44,727 nucleotides of DNA from a virus: positions 1 to 44,727 of the IMG/VR virus record IMGVR_UViG_3300021433_000008. The stretch is one strand, 5' to 3'. Made by a program: the position numbers and the translations under genes. Shown here one piece after another: positions 1-7,201 of this stretch; the first letter of the stretch is position 1; each line of letters opens with the position of its first letter. The notes under the pieces are model-generated. The model did not search any database and was not told where the DNA came from. It saw only the letters and a program-made list of their open reading frames with translations.

Positions 1-798
1 GTCCCGCTTGCGCCGGAGGACATGAGCGAGAATGAAAGAGCCGTCCACGATTTGAAAGTGGCGCAAGCCGATGCCCAAACGTCCAAGGCCATGCTCGACA
101 AAATCAAAGCCGACCCAAACTCCCCGCAGAGCAAGGCCCTGCTTGAGCGTGTCCGCACTATGGCGAAAAACGCCGACACCGCGGCAGGAAAGCTCGGGCT
201 CGACAAGGACAAATTCCGTGCGGATTACTTCGGGCTCGACAAAGACGGGAATCCGCTGGCAGGCACGGCCACGGATGAAAAGACCGGAAAGCCCATCGGC
301 CCGCGAGTCGCCAACGCCAGCAATACCAGCGCCGACCGATTGAAGCGCTCCGACCTGGCCAGGAACGTAGAAACCAACGCCATCGGATTCAAGCAACTCA
401 TCAAGGACAATCCAAATCTATTCGGCAAAGTGGCCGGACACTTTACGACCGTCGAGCAGATGGTTGGCTCGGACGATCCAGCCATCGCGCGGGTTGGCGT
501 AGCGGTTCACAACATGGCGCTGGCTAGCAACGGAGCGCATGGCGTGCGTTCGCAGGAAGCTGTACAGGCAACGGAAAACGAGATCCTAAACCATTTCCGC
601 AACGGCCCCGAAGCGACCATGGCCGCGGTCGATGAGCTCGTCGGCAGCGTGCAAACGTTCCGCGAAGACGCCACGCACGGCAAGCGGCCAAACGAGACGC
701 CTATCAAGGGCTCGCCGCCAGCCGCCGCACCTGGACAAGCCAGTGCCACACCGCCCAAGACGGCCGAAGAGTATCTGAAGAAATTCCAGAAACCCTAA
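1..798 (+). CDS. C-terminal part of a virion ejection/pilot-type protein (5' cut by window edge)
   Basis: The frame is open from base 1, so the ATG at 22 is probably internal and this is the C-terminal part of a longer protein. It is hydrophilic, helix-rich and Ala/Lys/Asp-rich, with a Pro/Ala-rich tail. There is no signal peptide, no membrane segment and no recognised catalytic motif. The junction ELS-like segment (EDMSENERAVHDLK) followed by a coiled-coil stretch resembles the middle of podovirus ejection or internal virion proteins as I know them. The gene entering the right edge of the window (from 43956) ends in the style of the missing N-terminal half (ALRKQGLKTDDK). It shares a TAATG stop/start overlap with the next gene at 798, so the two are co-translated. 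The function is inferred from position and composition. Confidence 0.6.
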   Translation, partial: VPLAPEDMSENERAVHDLKVAQADAQTSKAMLDKIKADPNSPQSKALLERVRTMAKNADTAAGKLGLDKDKFRADYFGLDKDGNPLAGTATDEKTGKPIGPRVANASNTSADRLKRSDLARNVETNAIGFKQLIKDNPNLFGKVAGHFTTVEQMVGSDDPAIARVGVAVHNMALASNGAHGVRSQEAVQATENEILNHFRNGPEATMAAVDELVGSVQTFREDATHGKRPNETPIKGSPPAAAPGQASATPPKTAEEYLKKFQKP

Positions 799-2618
799 TG
801 GCCGACACACCACAAATCGACTGGCAGAACGATCCCGACTTTCATCAACTCCCCTTGGCTGAGAAGCATAAGGTCTTGCTCTCCGCCGATCCCGATTACA
901 AAGCGCTTCCCCCGCAGGAACAATCCAAAGCGCTGAACTCAATCCATTACGGAGCGGGCGGAGCGGGAACAGGCGCAGAATTTACAAAAAACAAGCTGTC
1001 AAACGAACAGGGCGGAGGGATCACCACAAAAGGGGCGGGCACGGCTGCTGGCAACGTCCTGAAGCAGCAAGCCGTCAGCACTTTCTCGCCAACCAACATG
1101 GCCAAGAGTGCAGGGCTGATGGCGATCGACCCGTTGAATGTGCATTCTTTGCCGGGAGCCTATGACGAAGCAAAAGCGGGATGGCAGCGCGGGCATGGCC
1201 TACTAGGAAAAATCGGGGAATCGGTAACTTCTGGCCTTGGCTCCTACGTGGGCATGAGCGGAAAAAGCGCGGCGGAGCACGGAGAACGCGGGGAAGGCGG
1301 AGCGATTCTCGGGGAAGCGGCTGTTCCGGTTGCGGAACTAGCGGCAGGAGAGGCAATCGGCCGCGGCGTCCCTGCTCTCAGAAAGGTTGGCGGAGAACAT
1401 CTCTACACTCCGGAAGGAACTTTGAAGCCAACCGTCAAAACCATTGGGCAGGTTGGCGGAATGGTTGGAGGCGGAGCTTACGGTGCGGCCCATGGCAATC
1501 CTGCCGCCGCAGTGATAGGTGCAGGGTCGGGATACAGACTTGGCCCAAGCCTCATAGAGAAGGCGTTTCCTTATCGTCCATCGCCGGAATTTCCTGGCGC
1601 GCCTCTGCCGGCAGCCAGCGACTTCTACGCCCACGAAGGGGCAGAGCGAAACGCTATCCGCACCAAGAACGAGGCACTAAACCGCCAGCAAGCCCGAGAA
1701 GCGGCCCGGCAAGAGAAATTGCAACCCATCCCAACCGATACCCCAACTCCCATCTCGCCCGGAGCCCCTTTGCCATCCGCAAATGACTTCTACGCCAAGG
1801 AAGGGGCAGAAAGAAACGCGATTCTTGCCCGAGGCGAAGGAGAGAAACCGGCTTCGCCAGAGTTCCCCGGCGCGCACCTGCCATCCATGGAGGACTTCTA
1901 CTCCAAACGCGGAGAGGAGTTGAATGCGATTCGCAGACGGGGCATCAATGAGCCGAAACCAACCGCGGGAGAAGTTGGGTCTGCTGGCACGGCCCCATCT
2001 CCAGAAGTTATGCACTTCCCCGAACCGCGCGCTTTGCAACCGGGAGATAAGCCGGGGTCGATGTATTCAATCCCACGCGACGAATTGACCGGAGCGGCGC
2101 AGCGCGGAGCTCCTGGAGCTGGCGACGTCCTGCGCAATATCAACAAGCCGATCATTTACACGCCGCGAGAAGGTGTGGGGTACCCCGGCCCGCGTACAGA
2201 ACCTCCGCCTACCTTGCCGCCGACCGTGACAGCCGCGCATCAGCCGGAGGTCGCTAAACTGGAAACTCCAGCCACAGAAGGCCCGCAACCCGTCGGAGTA
2301 AGAAAAGTTGGAACAGCCAACGACCGGCCACAGGTGCCTTACAAGGGCGGCATCAACGAAAAAGGCGTGGAAGCATCCATGCGGACGATTTCCCCGGAAG
2401 ATATGGTGACGGGATTATCTACGGAAGTTCAGCGGATGACTGACACGCTCAGAAATTCTCCAGGCAGGCCGGCGGCAGAGAAGGCGCAGATGCAACAGCA
2501 AATCGACCAGTACCAGCAGAGATTAGATGAATTGCGCAAATCCGCACAAACCAAAGGGGCCGCGCAAAGAGCCGAGCGCCAGCGGGTCGCAACTCTCAGA
2601 AGCGGCAGAGTTTTCTAG
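798..2618 (+). CDS. Large virion pilot/internal protein with triplicated motif
   Basis: A 606-residue protein starting at the ATG that overlaps the previous stop (TAATG). Residues about 215-250 are Gly/Ala-rich (GGMVGGGAYGAA), like a glycine-zipper membrane-inserting segment. Residues about 262-380 carry three imperfect copies of a unit with core PGAPLPSANDFYAKEGAERN. The C-terminus is Gln/Arg-rich and coiled-coil-like (residues about 545-606). There is no enzyme motif. The size, the position right after the ejection-like gene and the glycine-zipper suggest a pilot or DNA-ejection protein carried in the virion and inserted into the host envelope. This is inference; a structural tail protein is the alternative. 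Its stop overlaps the stop of a minus-strand small gene at 2615. Confidence 0.6.
   Translation: MADTPQIDWQNDPDFHQLPLAEKHKVLLSADPDYKALPPQEQSKALNSIHYGAGGAGTGAEFTKNKLSNEQGGGITTKGAGTAAGNVLKQQAVSTFSPTNMAKSAGLMAIDPLNVHSLPGAYDEAKAGWQRGHGLLGKIGESVTSGLGSYVGMSGKSAAEHGERGEGGAILGEAAVPVAELAAGEAIGRGVPALRKVGGEHLYTPEGTLKPTVKTIGQVGGMVGGGAYGAAHGNPAAAVIGAGSGYRLGPSLIEKAFPYRPSPEFPGAPLPAASDFYAHEGAERNAIRTKNEALNRQQAREAARQEKLQPIPTDTPTPISPGAPLPSANDFYAKEGAERNAILARGEGEKPASPEFPGAHLPSMEDFYSKRGEELNAIRRRGINEPKPTAGEVGSAGTAPSPEVMHFPEPRALQPGDKPGSMYSIPRDELTGAAQRGAPGAGDVLRNINKPIIYTPREGVGYPGPRTEPPPTLPPTVTAAHQPEVAKLETPATEGPQPVGVRKVGTANDRPQVPYKGGINEKGVEASMRTISPEDMVTGLSTEVQRMTDTLRNSPGRPAAEKAQMQQQIDQYQQRLDELRKSAQTKGAAQRAERQRVATLRSGRVF
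1581..1937 (+). repeat. Three in-frame copies of a 26-30 codon motif
   Basis: Copies begin at 1581, 1755 and 1854 inside the pilot-type gene. Each encodes a Ser-Pro start, then PGAPLPS, then D-F-Y, then an EGAERNAI-like helix. The third copy diverges most (SKRGEELNAI). The spacing is uneven (174 then 99 bases), so this is a duplicated protein motif, not a recent tandem DNA repeat. Confidence 0.8.
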
Positions 2619-2734
2619 CGTGGAGAATGGCTATAGAGCAAGTCGCGCAGCTTGCCGGGAACCTTCATAGGCGCAGCGGCATTCCAAGCTTTCTTTGGAG
2701 GCTTCGGCGGCTTGGGTGTGGCTGGCTTGGTCAT
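2615..2734 (-). CDS. 39-residue Lys/Pro-rich small protein
   Basis: Starts at the ATG at 2734, preceded by a full AGGAGG Shine-Dalgarno at 6-base spacing, the strongest ribosome site in this part of the window. The N-terminus is basic and proline-rich (MTKPATPKPPKPPKKAW), with no hydrophobic segment. Its start overlaps the stop of the upstream membrane ORF (ATGA), and its stop codon overlaps, in opposite orientation, the stop of the pilot gene. It is the last member of a three-gene minus-strand micro-operon inside an otherwise plus-strand late region. Function unknown; a soluble partner of the membrane peptides is possible. Confidence 0.55.
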   Translation of the reverse strand: MTKPATPKPPKPPKKAWNAAAPMKVPGKLRDLLYSHSPR

Positions 2735-2871
2735 TTCTTCCTCCTGACATGGTCGATCTTCGGGAAATGGAACACGACGTAAACAAATAATTGAAATATG
2801 ACCGCGAAAATGGCGATGGAAACCCACGCCAAGAACAGAAAAGCCGCCACCCACAGAGCCAGTTCGATCAC
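2731..2871 (-). CDS. 46-residue single-span membrane peptide
   Basis: GTG start at 2871, overlapping the stop of the preceding small ORF (GTGA), with a stop overlapping the next ATG (ATGA). Residues 4-36 are almost wholly hydrophobic and aromatic (LALWVAAFLFLAWVSIAIF), followed by a basic tail ending RRKK, as in an N-out/C-in single-span peptide. Too short for most gene callers. The coupling on both sides and the membrane-like composition argue that it is translated. It could be a holin-like or antiholin-like peptide or an envelope modulator; no family is recognised. Confidence 0.5.
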   Translation of the reverse strand: MIELALWVAAFLFLAWVSIAIFAVIFQLFVYVVFHFPKIDHVRRKK

Positions 2872-2957
2872 GAGCGCCCCTTGATGGCAGCAACCCACGT
2901 TCGAGTGAAATACACCAGCGCGCCAAGCGAGAGCAGCAGGATCATAGTGTTCAGCAT
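2868..2957 (-). CDS. 29-residue hydrophobic peptide
   Basis: ATG at 2957; encodes MLNTMILLLSLGALVYFTRT then a short basic end. One short hydrophobic helix (residues 5-17) is followed by Arg and Lys, as in tiny membrane peptides. It overlaps the GTG of the next ORF. No clear Shine-Dalgarno precedes it, so the true start may be the second ATG (residue 5). First gene of the minus-strand micro-operon; the 66 bases to the divergent gene at 3024 must hold promoters for both directions. Confidence 0.4.
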   Translation of the reverse strand: MLNTMILLLSLGALVYFTRTWVAAIKGRS

Positions 2958-3023
2958 GGACCGAGTCTCGCAGGAACGTATCTCAGCAGCAATGGTTCAG
3001 TCGTACTAGGGAGCATAGGACTT

Positions 3024-5018
3024 ATGAAACGGTACCTGTTTGCAATCGTTGTGACACTTTTTGGCTGTGTGGCGTGGGCCCAAGTGCCAAATGGCGCATA
3101 CGGACCCTCTAGCGGCGGGGGCGGCTCCAGCACAACCTCCGTTTCCGCTGTTCCGGGCTTTCCTGGCGTTACCTCCGTGCCGATTACTTCCGGCTTGATG
3201 GCGGAGTACCGGATGCTGCCCACAGAGAATCCTTGCGCGCTAGTGGACTACTCCGGCAACGGAAACAACGGGACAGGTTGCTCCGGGACAGCCCCAACGA
3301 TCATCGCCGTAACCGGGGGCATGAACTTCAACGGTGCTGCTGTTGAGTGGGCATCTCTGCCTGCGGCTCTTAATTCTGCTTTGAGCTTCATGGTCTATCT
3401 GACTTCCTACAACTCCAACGGCTCTACTGCCGTGCAATCCATTGTCCAGGGAAACGGGAACGGGTCATCCGGCAATGCTATCGGGTTGATGCTGACGCGG
3501 GATTGCACCGGGACAAACGCATCGCTAGCCCCTTGCCCGTTTGCTACTCAGCACGTTTCGAGTTACGGCAACAATGCCTACCGGACACAAGCCAAAATGA
3601 CTTTTGAAGGTTCCGGCACACTGGCTCTGACAATGGGCACCGCCGATGTCATCTATCTGAATGGGAATCCTAGCATCAACACGTGGAATACGTCGCCGTT
3701 TTCTTCCGCTGGGCTTCAGACGGTCGGAAACTACCAGATTGGCGGAGCTAACCAAAATAACGGCAGCAGCGTAGGGAATTTCACGAATTTCGTCGGACAA
3801 ATCTACTATGCGGCGTTCTGGAATCGCGTCCTTACCTCATCAGAAGTAGCTGCGGCTGCGCTCTACATGCAGAATGCTATGGCTGCAAGGGGCGTTCCGC
3901 CATCTTTGGGTGGCGGGTTAATTAAAAACACCAACAACCAATTTGTTCTCGACGGTGACTCTATTGCTGCCGGGCCGCTCGGGACCATCGTGCTAAACGG
4001 CGCGTGGCAAATCACCGATGTCGGGCTTCCTGGCGAAACTCTCGCAACCGTCAATGGAGTGACCTACGGGGCGAGCCTTGTAGACGATCCCACTTCGCGC
4101 CCAGGGGCAGAGCGCAACGTAACGGCTGTGTGGGCGGGCACGAACGACAACTGCACAACGGCTGCGGCTTGCGCTTTTCAGGTCGGCAATCTCAGGAACT
4201 ATTGCCTTGGGAGGCGCGCGGTTGGATACAAATGTCTGGTTCTGACCATGCTGTCGCGGACCAGCGAAGACGCCTCAAAGGATTTGTACAATCCGGAAAT
4301 GCGCCTGCAATGGCCGACGTTTGCCGATGGGCTTGTGGATGAAGCTGCTGACCCGCTGCTTGGCGCTGACGGAGCGTCGAGCAATACCACGTATTTCCCT
4401 GATGGCATCCACCCATCGGGATTTGCGGACGCAAACAATGTCGTCCCGATTATCCAGCGGGCCATCAATCGCCTGTACGGCAATAAGGATTTCTCTTCAG
4501 CGACCGTCTACACGTCAGCAGCCACAGCAGCGGTAGCAACCACAGCGGGAAGCCAGACTGGTTCGGTTGTTACTATCACGATTACTACGCCCGCTAACTG
4601 CCAAGTGGGAAACACGATGACGTTGGCGGGGGTCACGCCTGCAGGCTATAACGGAAACTGGACGATTATGACGCGCTCGGGAACCAACGTCACTTTTGTC
4701 GGCCCGTCTACGGCACTTGGCGTAATCACCATTCAGGGAACCGGAGTCTGCCCGCAGCAGCAGGATGCGGACATGTATGCGACACTGAACTTCGGTGTTG
4801 GGAACTTTTCCCTGGAAAGCTGTGTCGGCTACACCGGCCAGAGAATCTACCTCCAGAACATCAACGCCGTTGCGTCAACACTTTTGCCATTCGGCAGCGA
4901 GACGATTACCGGAGCCGGAGCAGCACCAACGACGGTAACAGCGCTTACGACAGCGATTCTAGAAAGCGAGCTTGTCAGTTCCGCGGCAGGAACGTGCAAC
5001 TGGCGTCGAATTCAGTAG
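3024..5018 (+). CDS. Secreted LamG-like plus SGNH/GDSL hydrolase protein
   Basis: 664 residues. Residues 1-19 form a Sec signal peptide (basic MKRY, hydrophobic core, cut near AWA-Q). Residues about 58-280 look like a LamG/concanavalin-type sugar-binding domain (DYSGNGNNGTG near the start, FVGQIYYAAFWNRVLT near the end). Residues about 305-480 carry the SGNH hydrolase blocks: GDS with Ser313, GTND at 372-375, and the D460-G-I-H463 catalytic pair. The rest is a beta-rich tail with a TPAGYNGNW module shared with other virion proteins of this phage. Family knowledge: SGNH enzymes deacylate carbohydrates or esters. A role in cutting or deacetylating host surface polysaccharide is likely. The signal peptide is unusual for a tail component. 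Confidence 0.75.
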   Translation: MKRYLFAIVVTLFGCVAWAQVPNGAYGPSSGGGGSSTTSVSAVPGFPGVTSVPITSGLMAEYRMLPTENPCALVDYSGNGNNGTGCSGTAPTIIAVTGGMNFNGAAVEWASLPAALNSALSFMVYLTSYNSNGSTAVQSIVQGNGNGSSGNAIGLMLTRDCTGTNASLAPCPFATQHVSSYGNNAYRTQAKMTFEGSGTLALTMGTADVIYLNGNPSINTWNTSPFSSAGLQTVGNYQIGGANQNNGSSVGNFTNFVGQIYYAAFWNRVLTSSEVAAAALYMQNAMAARGVPPSLGGGLIKNTNNQFVLDGDSIAAGPLGTIVLNGAWQITDVGLPGETLATVNGVTYGASLVDDPTSRPGAERNVTAVWAGTNDNCTTAAACAFQVGNLRNYCLGRRAVGYKCLVLTMLSRTSEDASKDLYNPEMRLQWPTFADGLVDEAADPLLGADGASSNTTYFPDGIHPSGFADANNVVPIIQRAINRLYGNKDFSSATVYTSAATAAVATTAGSQTGSVVTITITTPANCQVGNTMTLAGVTPAGYNGNWTIMTRSGTNVTFVGPSTALGVITIQGTGVCPQQQDADMYATLNFGVGNFSLESCVGYTGQRIYLQNINAVASTLLPFGSETITGAGAAPTTVTALTTAILESELVSSAAGTCNWRRIQ

Positions 5019-5070
5019 GGTGTACCATCTTGCACACCATTCGCCCAAGCCACAAGAGCATAATGGGACC

Positions 5071-5778
5071 ATGCGCAAACTTCTAGCCATTCTCGCTTTT
5101 CTCGCCGGTGCGGCCGCGGCGCGCGGGCAGGCGATCACCGTCCAGCCAACCAATGAAACCGTCACAGTGGGCTCTTCGGCGACTTTCTCTGTGACTGTCA
5201 GCGGAGGGCCGTGCTCGCCGTTCTGGACAGTAAACGGAGTTGGTCACTACGGCTCCAAAGGTTCGACCGTCACCTATGTCATCCCGCTGGCCACGATTGC
5301 CGAGAGCGGAACCACGCTGAGCGTCAACCTCTATGGTTGCACCGGGGGAACAGCCAGTTTGCAATCCAACACCGTGACGCTGACTGTGATTCCTGTTCCT
5401 CCGACTGTCAGCTTGACCGTTACCGGCCAGCTCGTCTTTGACGATTCAACCGCCGTGTACTCTGGGCCAGTTACCATCAGCCAGTGGAACGGGGTTACTT
5501 GGGTGTCTGCGGGAAGCGTGGCTAGTGACACGTTGGGAAACCTCACAGGCTCGCTCTCCATCAACACGGGCTTGGTGGACGCCAACGGGTATGTCGAACT
5601 TGAGTTCATTCTGCCGGGGACTTCCGCGCCGATCGCGCAATTCTCGAACACGATGGCGGTAGATCAATTCACGCAGGGCTCGACGGGGCTTACGATTCAA
5701 GTCGTTTTGTTCAAGGCGCCTATGCTCGCAAAGTTACTCGCCGTCACGAAAAGTTCTTCGTTTGCATTGACGCCCTGA
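5071..5778 (+). CDS. Secreted Ig-like domain protein
   Basis: 235 residues from the ATG at 5071; upstream in-frame codons exist but the signal peptide sets the start. Residues 1-20 are a Sec leader (MRKLLAILAFLAGAAAARGQ). Residues about 21-105 have an immunoglobulin-like pattern (VTVGSSATFSVTVSG, then a Cys pair and alternating Thr/Val strands). The C-terminal half is another beta-rich domain (ISQWNGVTWVS). There are no enzyme motifs. It lies between two other signal-peptide genes, so it probably acts outside the cytoplasm or on the cell surface. Ig-like domains in phages usually bind surface sugars; that role is inferred. Confidence 0.6.
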   Translation: MRKLLAILAFLAGAAAARGQAITVQPTNETVTVGSSATFSVTVSGGPCSPFWTVNGVGHYGSKGSTVTYVIPLATIAESGTTLSVNLYGCTGGTASLQSNTVTLTVIPVPPTVSLTVTGQLVFDDSTAVYSGPVTISQWNGVTWVSAGSVASDTLGNLTGSLSINTGLVDANGYVELEFILPGTSAPIAQFSNTMAVDQFTQGSTGLTIQVVLFKAPMLAKLLAVTKSSSFALTP

Positions 5779-5788
5779 TGGAGATTTT

Positions 5789-6016
5789 ATGAAATTGGCA
5801 TTCTTAATGCTTTTATTCGCTCTGCCCCAGGCCGGGCACGTTGAAAAGGGCAAGACCAAACTTGACGCTGACGGGAAAAGTATCGTCCGCTTCCACCAGA
5901 AATTCGATGCCATGCCCCATTGCGAGGCCACGGGCGGCAAGGTCAAGGCGTGGACCAGGGAATCTATTCACGTGATCGGGACACCGGGAAGTAAAGTTTC
6001 ATGGGTCTGCAACTAA
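5789..6016 (+). CDS. Small secreted protein of 75 residues
   Basis: ATG at 5789 with a GGAG ribosome site seven bases upstream. Residues 1-16 are a short hydrophobic leader (MKLAFLMLLFALPQAG). The remainder is beta-like with two Cys (HCEATGG and a C-terminal VSWVCN) that could form a disulfide after export. It is the third consecutive gene with a Sec-type leader. No family recognised. Its 3' end overlaps the next gene by 16 bases. Confidence 0.6.
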   Translation: MKLAFLMLLFALPQAGHVEKGKTKLDADGKSIVRFHQKFDAMPHCEATGGKVKAWTRESIHVIGTPGSKVSWVCN

Positions 6017-6369
6017 GACAATGTGTCGCCTTTCGGGAAGAGCACGCTTCGAGCGCGAGCGTGTATGTGCGCTGCGGGGAACGGACCAAGACCCACAAGG
6101 GCAGCCGGTTTTGCAGGGCGCACGAACAGGCGTACAGAGAAATCATACTCGGCATTCTGATGCAGGGCGGCCGGAACAAGCCGCCGCGGTCCTGGGGCGC
6201 TAACGGCAGACCTGTAAGGGTATATTTGCGCTCGCAGGAAACCAGGCAGAAGATTAGTGCCACAATGAAAGCCAGGGGAGTGGAGCCAAGCCTCGCAACG
6301 CTCCGCAAGGCGCACTCGGCAGAGTCGCGGCAGAAGATCAGTGCCACGCTGAAAGCTAGGGGCTTATGA
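6001..6369 (+). CDS. Zinc-finger-like protein with two NUMOD3-type repeats
   Basis: 122 residues. The N-terminal half has a possible metal site (C-x-R...RFCRAH). The C-terminal half holds two copies of a motif SQETRQKISATMKARG and AESRQKISATLKARG, the signature of NUMOD3, a DNA-binding helix found beside GIY-YIG and HNH nuclease domains in homing endonucleases. No nuclease domain is present, so this is either a stand-alone DNA-binding protein or what is left of a homing endonuclease. Starts inside the end of the previous gene; its stop overlaps the next ATG at 6366. Confidence 0.55.
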   Translation: MGLQLRQCVAFREEHASSASVYVRCGERTKTHKGSRFCRAHEQAYREIILGILMQGGRNKPPRSWGANGRPVRVYLRSQETRQKISATMKARGVEPSLATLRKAHSAESRQKISATLKARGL

Positions 6370-6791
6370 CCGCCTTCATCGAAGAATCATCCTCTCTGAA
6401 AACCGTTCTAGACTTCCTGCAGCCGCTACTACTGTCCGTTGTTGCGATTATCACGGCTTGGGGTATCTCGCTTGCAAAGGCTAGAGGGGACCGGGCGGAG
6501 CAAAAGGCGGAGCACGTTGCGGAAGTAGCGGCTGAAACAGCGCAGACTACCCAAGAGCAGAACGCTCAAATCCTCAAGACAACCGACAAAGTACACGTTT
6601 TAGTAAATAGCCAGATGGGCCAGCAGTTAATGATGTATGCTATCACCGCGCGGACGCTTGCCAATCTCACCAAAGACCCTGAGCACATCAAAGCCGCAGA
6701 TGAAGCGGATAAGAAACTGGCGCAGCATCAACTCAGGCAATCACTGGTAGACGATAAAGAAGTCAGACAAGGGGGGGGTAAGTTAACGTGA
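6366..6791 (+). CDS. Membrane-anchored coiled-coil protein (holin- or spanin-like)
   Basis: 141 residues, ATG overlapping the preceding TGA. A single hydrophobic segment at about residues 15-38 (LQPLLLSVVAIITAWGISLA) is followed by a charged Ala/Glu/Gln coiled coil (AEQKAEHVAEVAAETAQ). One N-terminal span plus a periplasmic-type coiled coil is the layout of an inner-membrane spanin, and short late membrane proteins are often holins. No partner lipoprotein or endolysin can be named next to it, so the lysis role is only inferred. Its stop overlaps the GTG of the next gene. Confidence 0.55.
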   Translation: MTAFIEESSSLKTVLDFLQPLLLSVVAIITAWGISLAKARGDRAEQKAEHVAEVAAETAQTTQEQNAQILKTTDKVHVLVNSQMGQQLMMYAITARTLANLTKDPEHIKAADEADKKLAQHQLRQSLVDDKEVRQGGGKLT

Positions 6792-6937
6792 GCACCTGCC
6801 CCATCTGCAGCCAAGAGATCAAGCCCGGCGAAGGCGAGTTGCACACCGTTTTGGGCAAGGCTTACGAGTATCACAGAACATGCCTTGAAGCCCTGATAGC
6901 CAAGGTGCAAGGGAAGCGGGACGGGCGCAAGAAATGA
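6788..6937 (+). CDS. 49-residue zinc-finger protein
   Basis: GTG start at 6788 overlapping the previous stop (GTGA). A CPIC pair at residues 4-7 and an H-R-T-C pair near residues 29-32 form a plausible four-ligand zinc site, followed by a basic tail (KRDGRKK). A small stand-alone zinc knuckle such as this often binds nucleic acid. The function is not recognised. Confidence 0.6.
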   Translation: MSTCPICSQEIKPGEGELHTVLGKAYEYHRTCLEALIAKVQGKRDGRKK

Positions 6938-6943
6938 GCTTCG

Positions 6944-7008
6944 GGGCAACTTGAGAGCTGTGGCCGTGCTGGGAAAAACATAGTGCCACAGGGGGCTTTG
7001 AGTTGCCC
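6944..7008 (+). other. Long intergenic hairpin
   Basis: GGGCAACT at 6944-6951 pairs perfectly with AGTTGCCC at 7001-7008, and the inner arms CTGTGGC at 6958-6964 and GCCACAG at 6985-6991 pair perfectly. The loop is A-rich. No T-run follows, so it is not a standard terminator; it could be an RNA stability or processing site between the zinc-finger gene and the next membrane gene. Confidence 0.55.
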
Positions 7009-7051
7009 TGGAGACTGACAGGATGACACGGACCTTGCAGCGATTTGCGAC

Positions 7052-7201
7052 ATGCTGGATTTGCTCGGAGCGCTAGTGCTCTTTATGGTGGTGGTGGTCG
7101 GCATATTCGGTGCGGCAGTTTTAGCGGCGTTGTTTCTAATGGAAGGGGTTCACTTCGCCGTGCGGGAGATCAGGAAGAGATTCGAAAGAGGCAAGATATG
7201 A
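7052..7201 (+). CDS. 49-residue single-span membrane protein
   Basis: ATG at 7052, stop overlapping the next ATG (ATGA at 7198). Residues 4-30 are hydrophobic (LGALVLFMVVVVGIFGAAVL), then a basic amphipathic tail (REIRKRFERGK). Together with 6366-6791 and 8138-8299 it makes three short membrane proteins in the post-tail region, where holin and antiholin genes are usually found. Assignment to lysis is inference. Confidence 0.5.
   Translation: MLDLLGALVLFMVVVVGIFGAAVLAALFLMEGVHFAVREIRKRFERGKI

Noticed and set aside
2791-3009. Plus-strand ORF of 72 codons over the antisense micro-operon.
   Set aside because: Weak start, no ribosome site and charged low-quality reading; the coupled minus-strand frames with membrane-like composition fit better.
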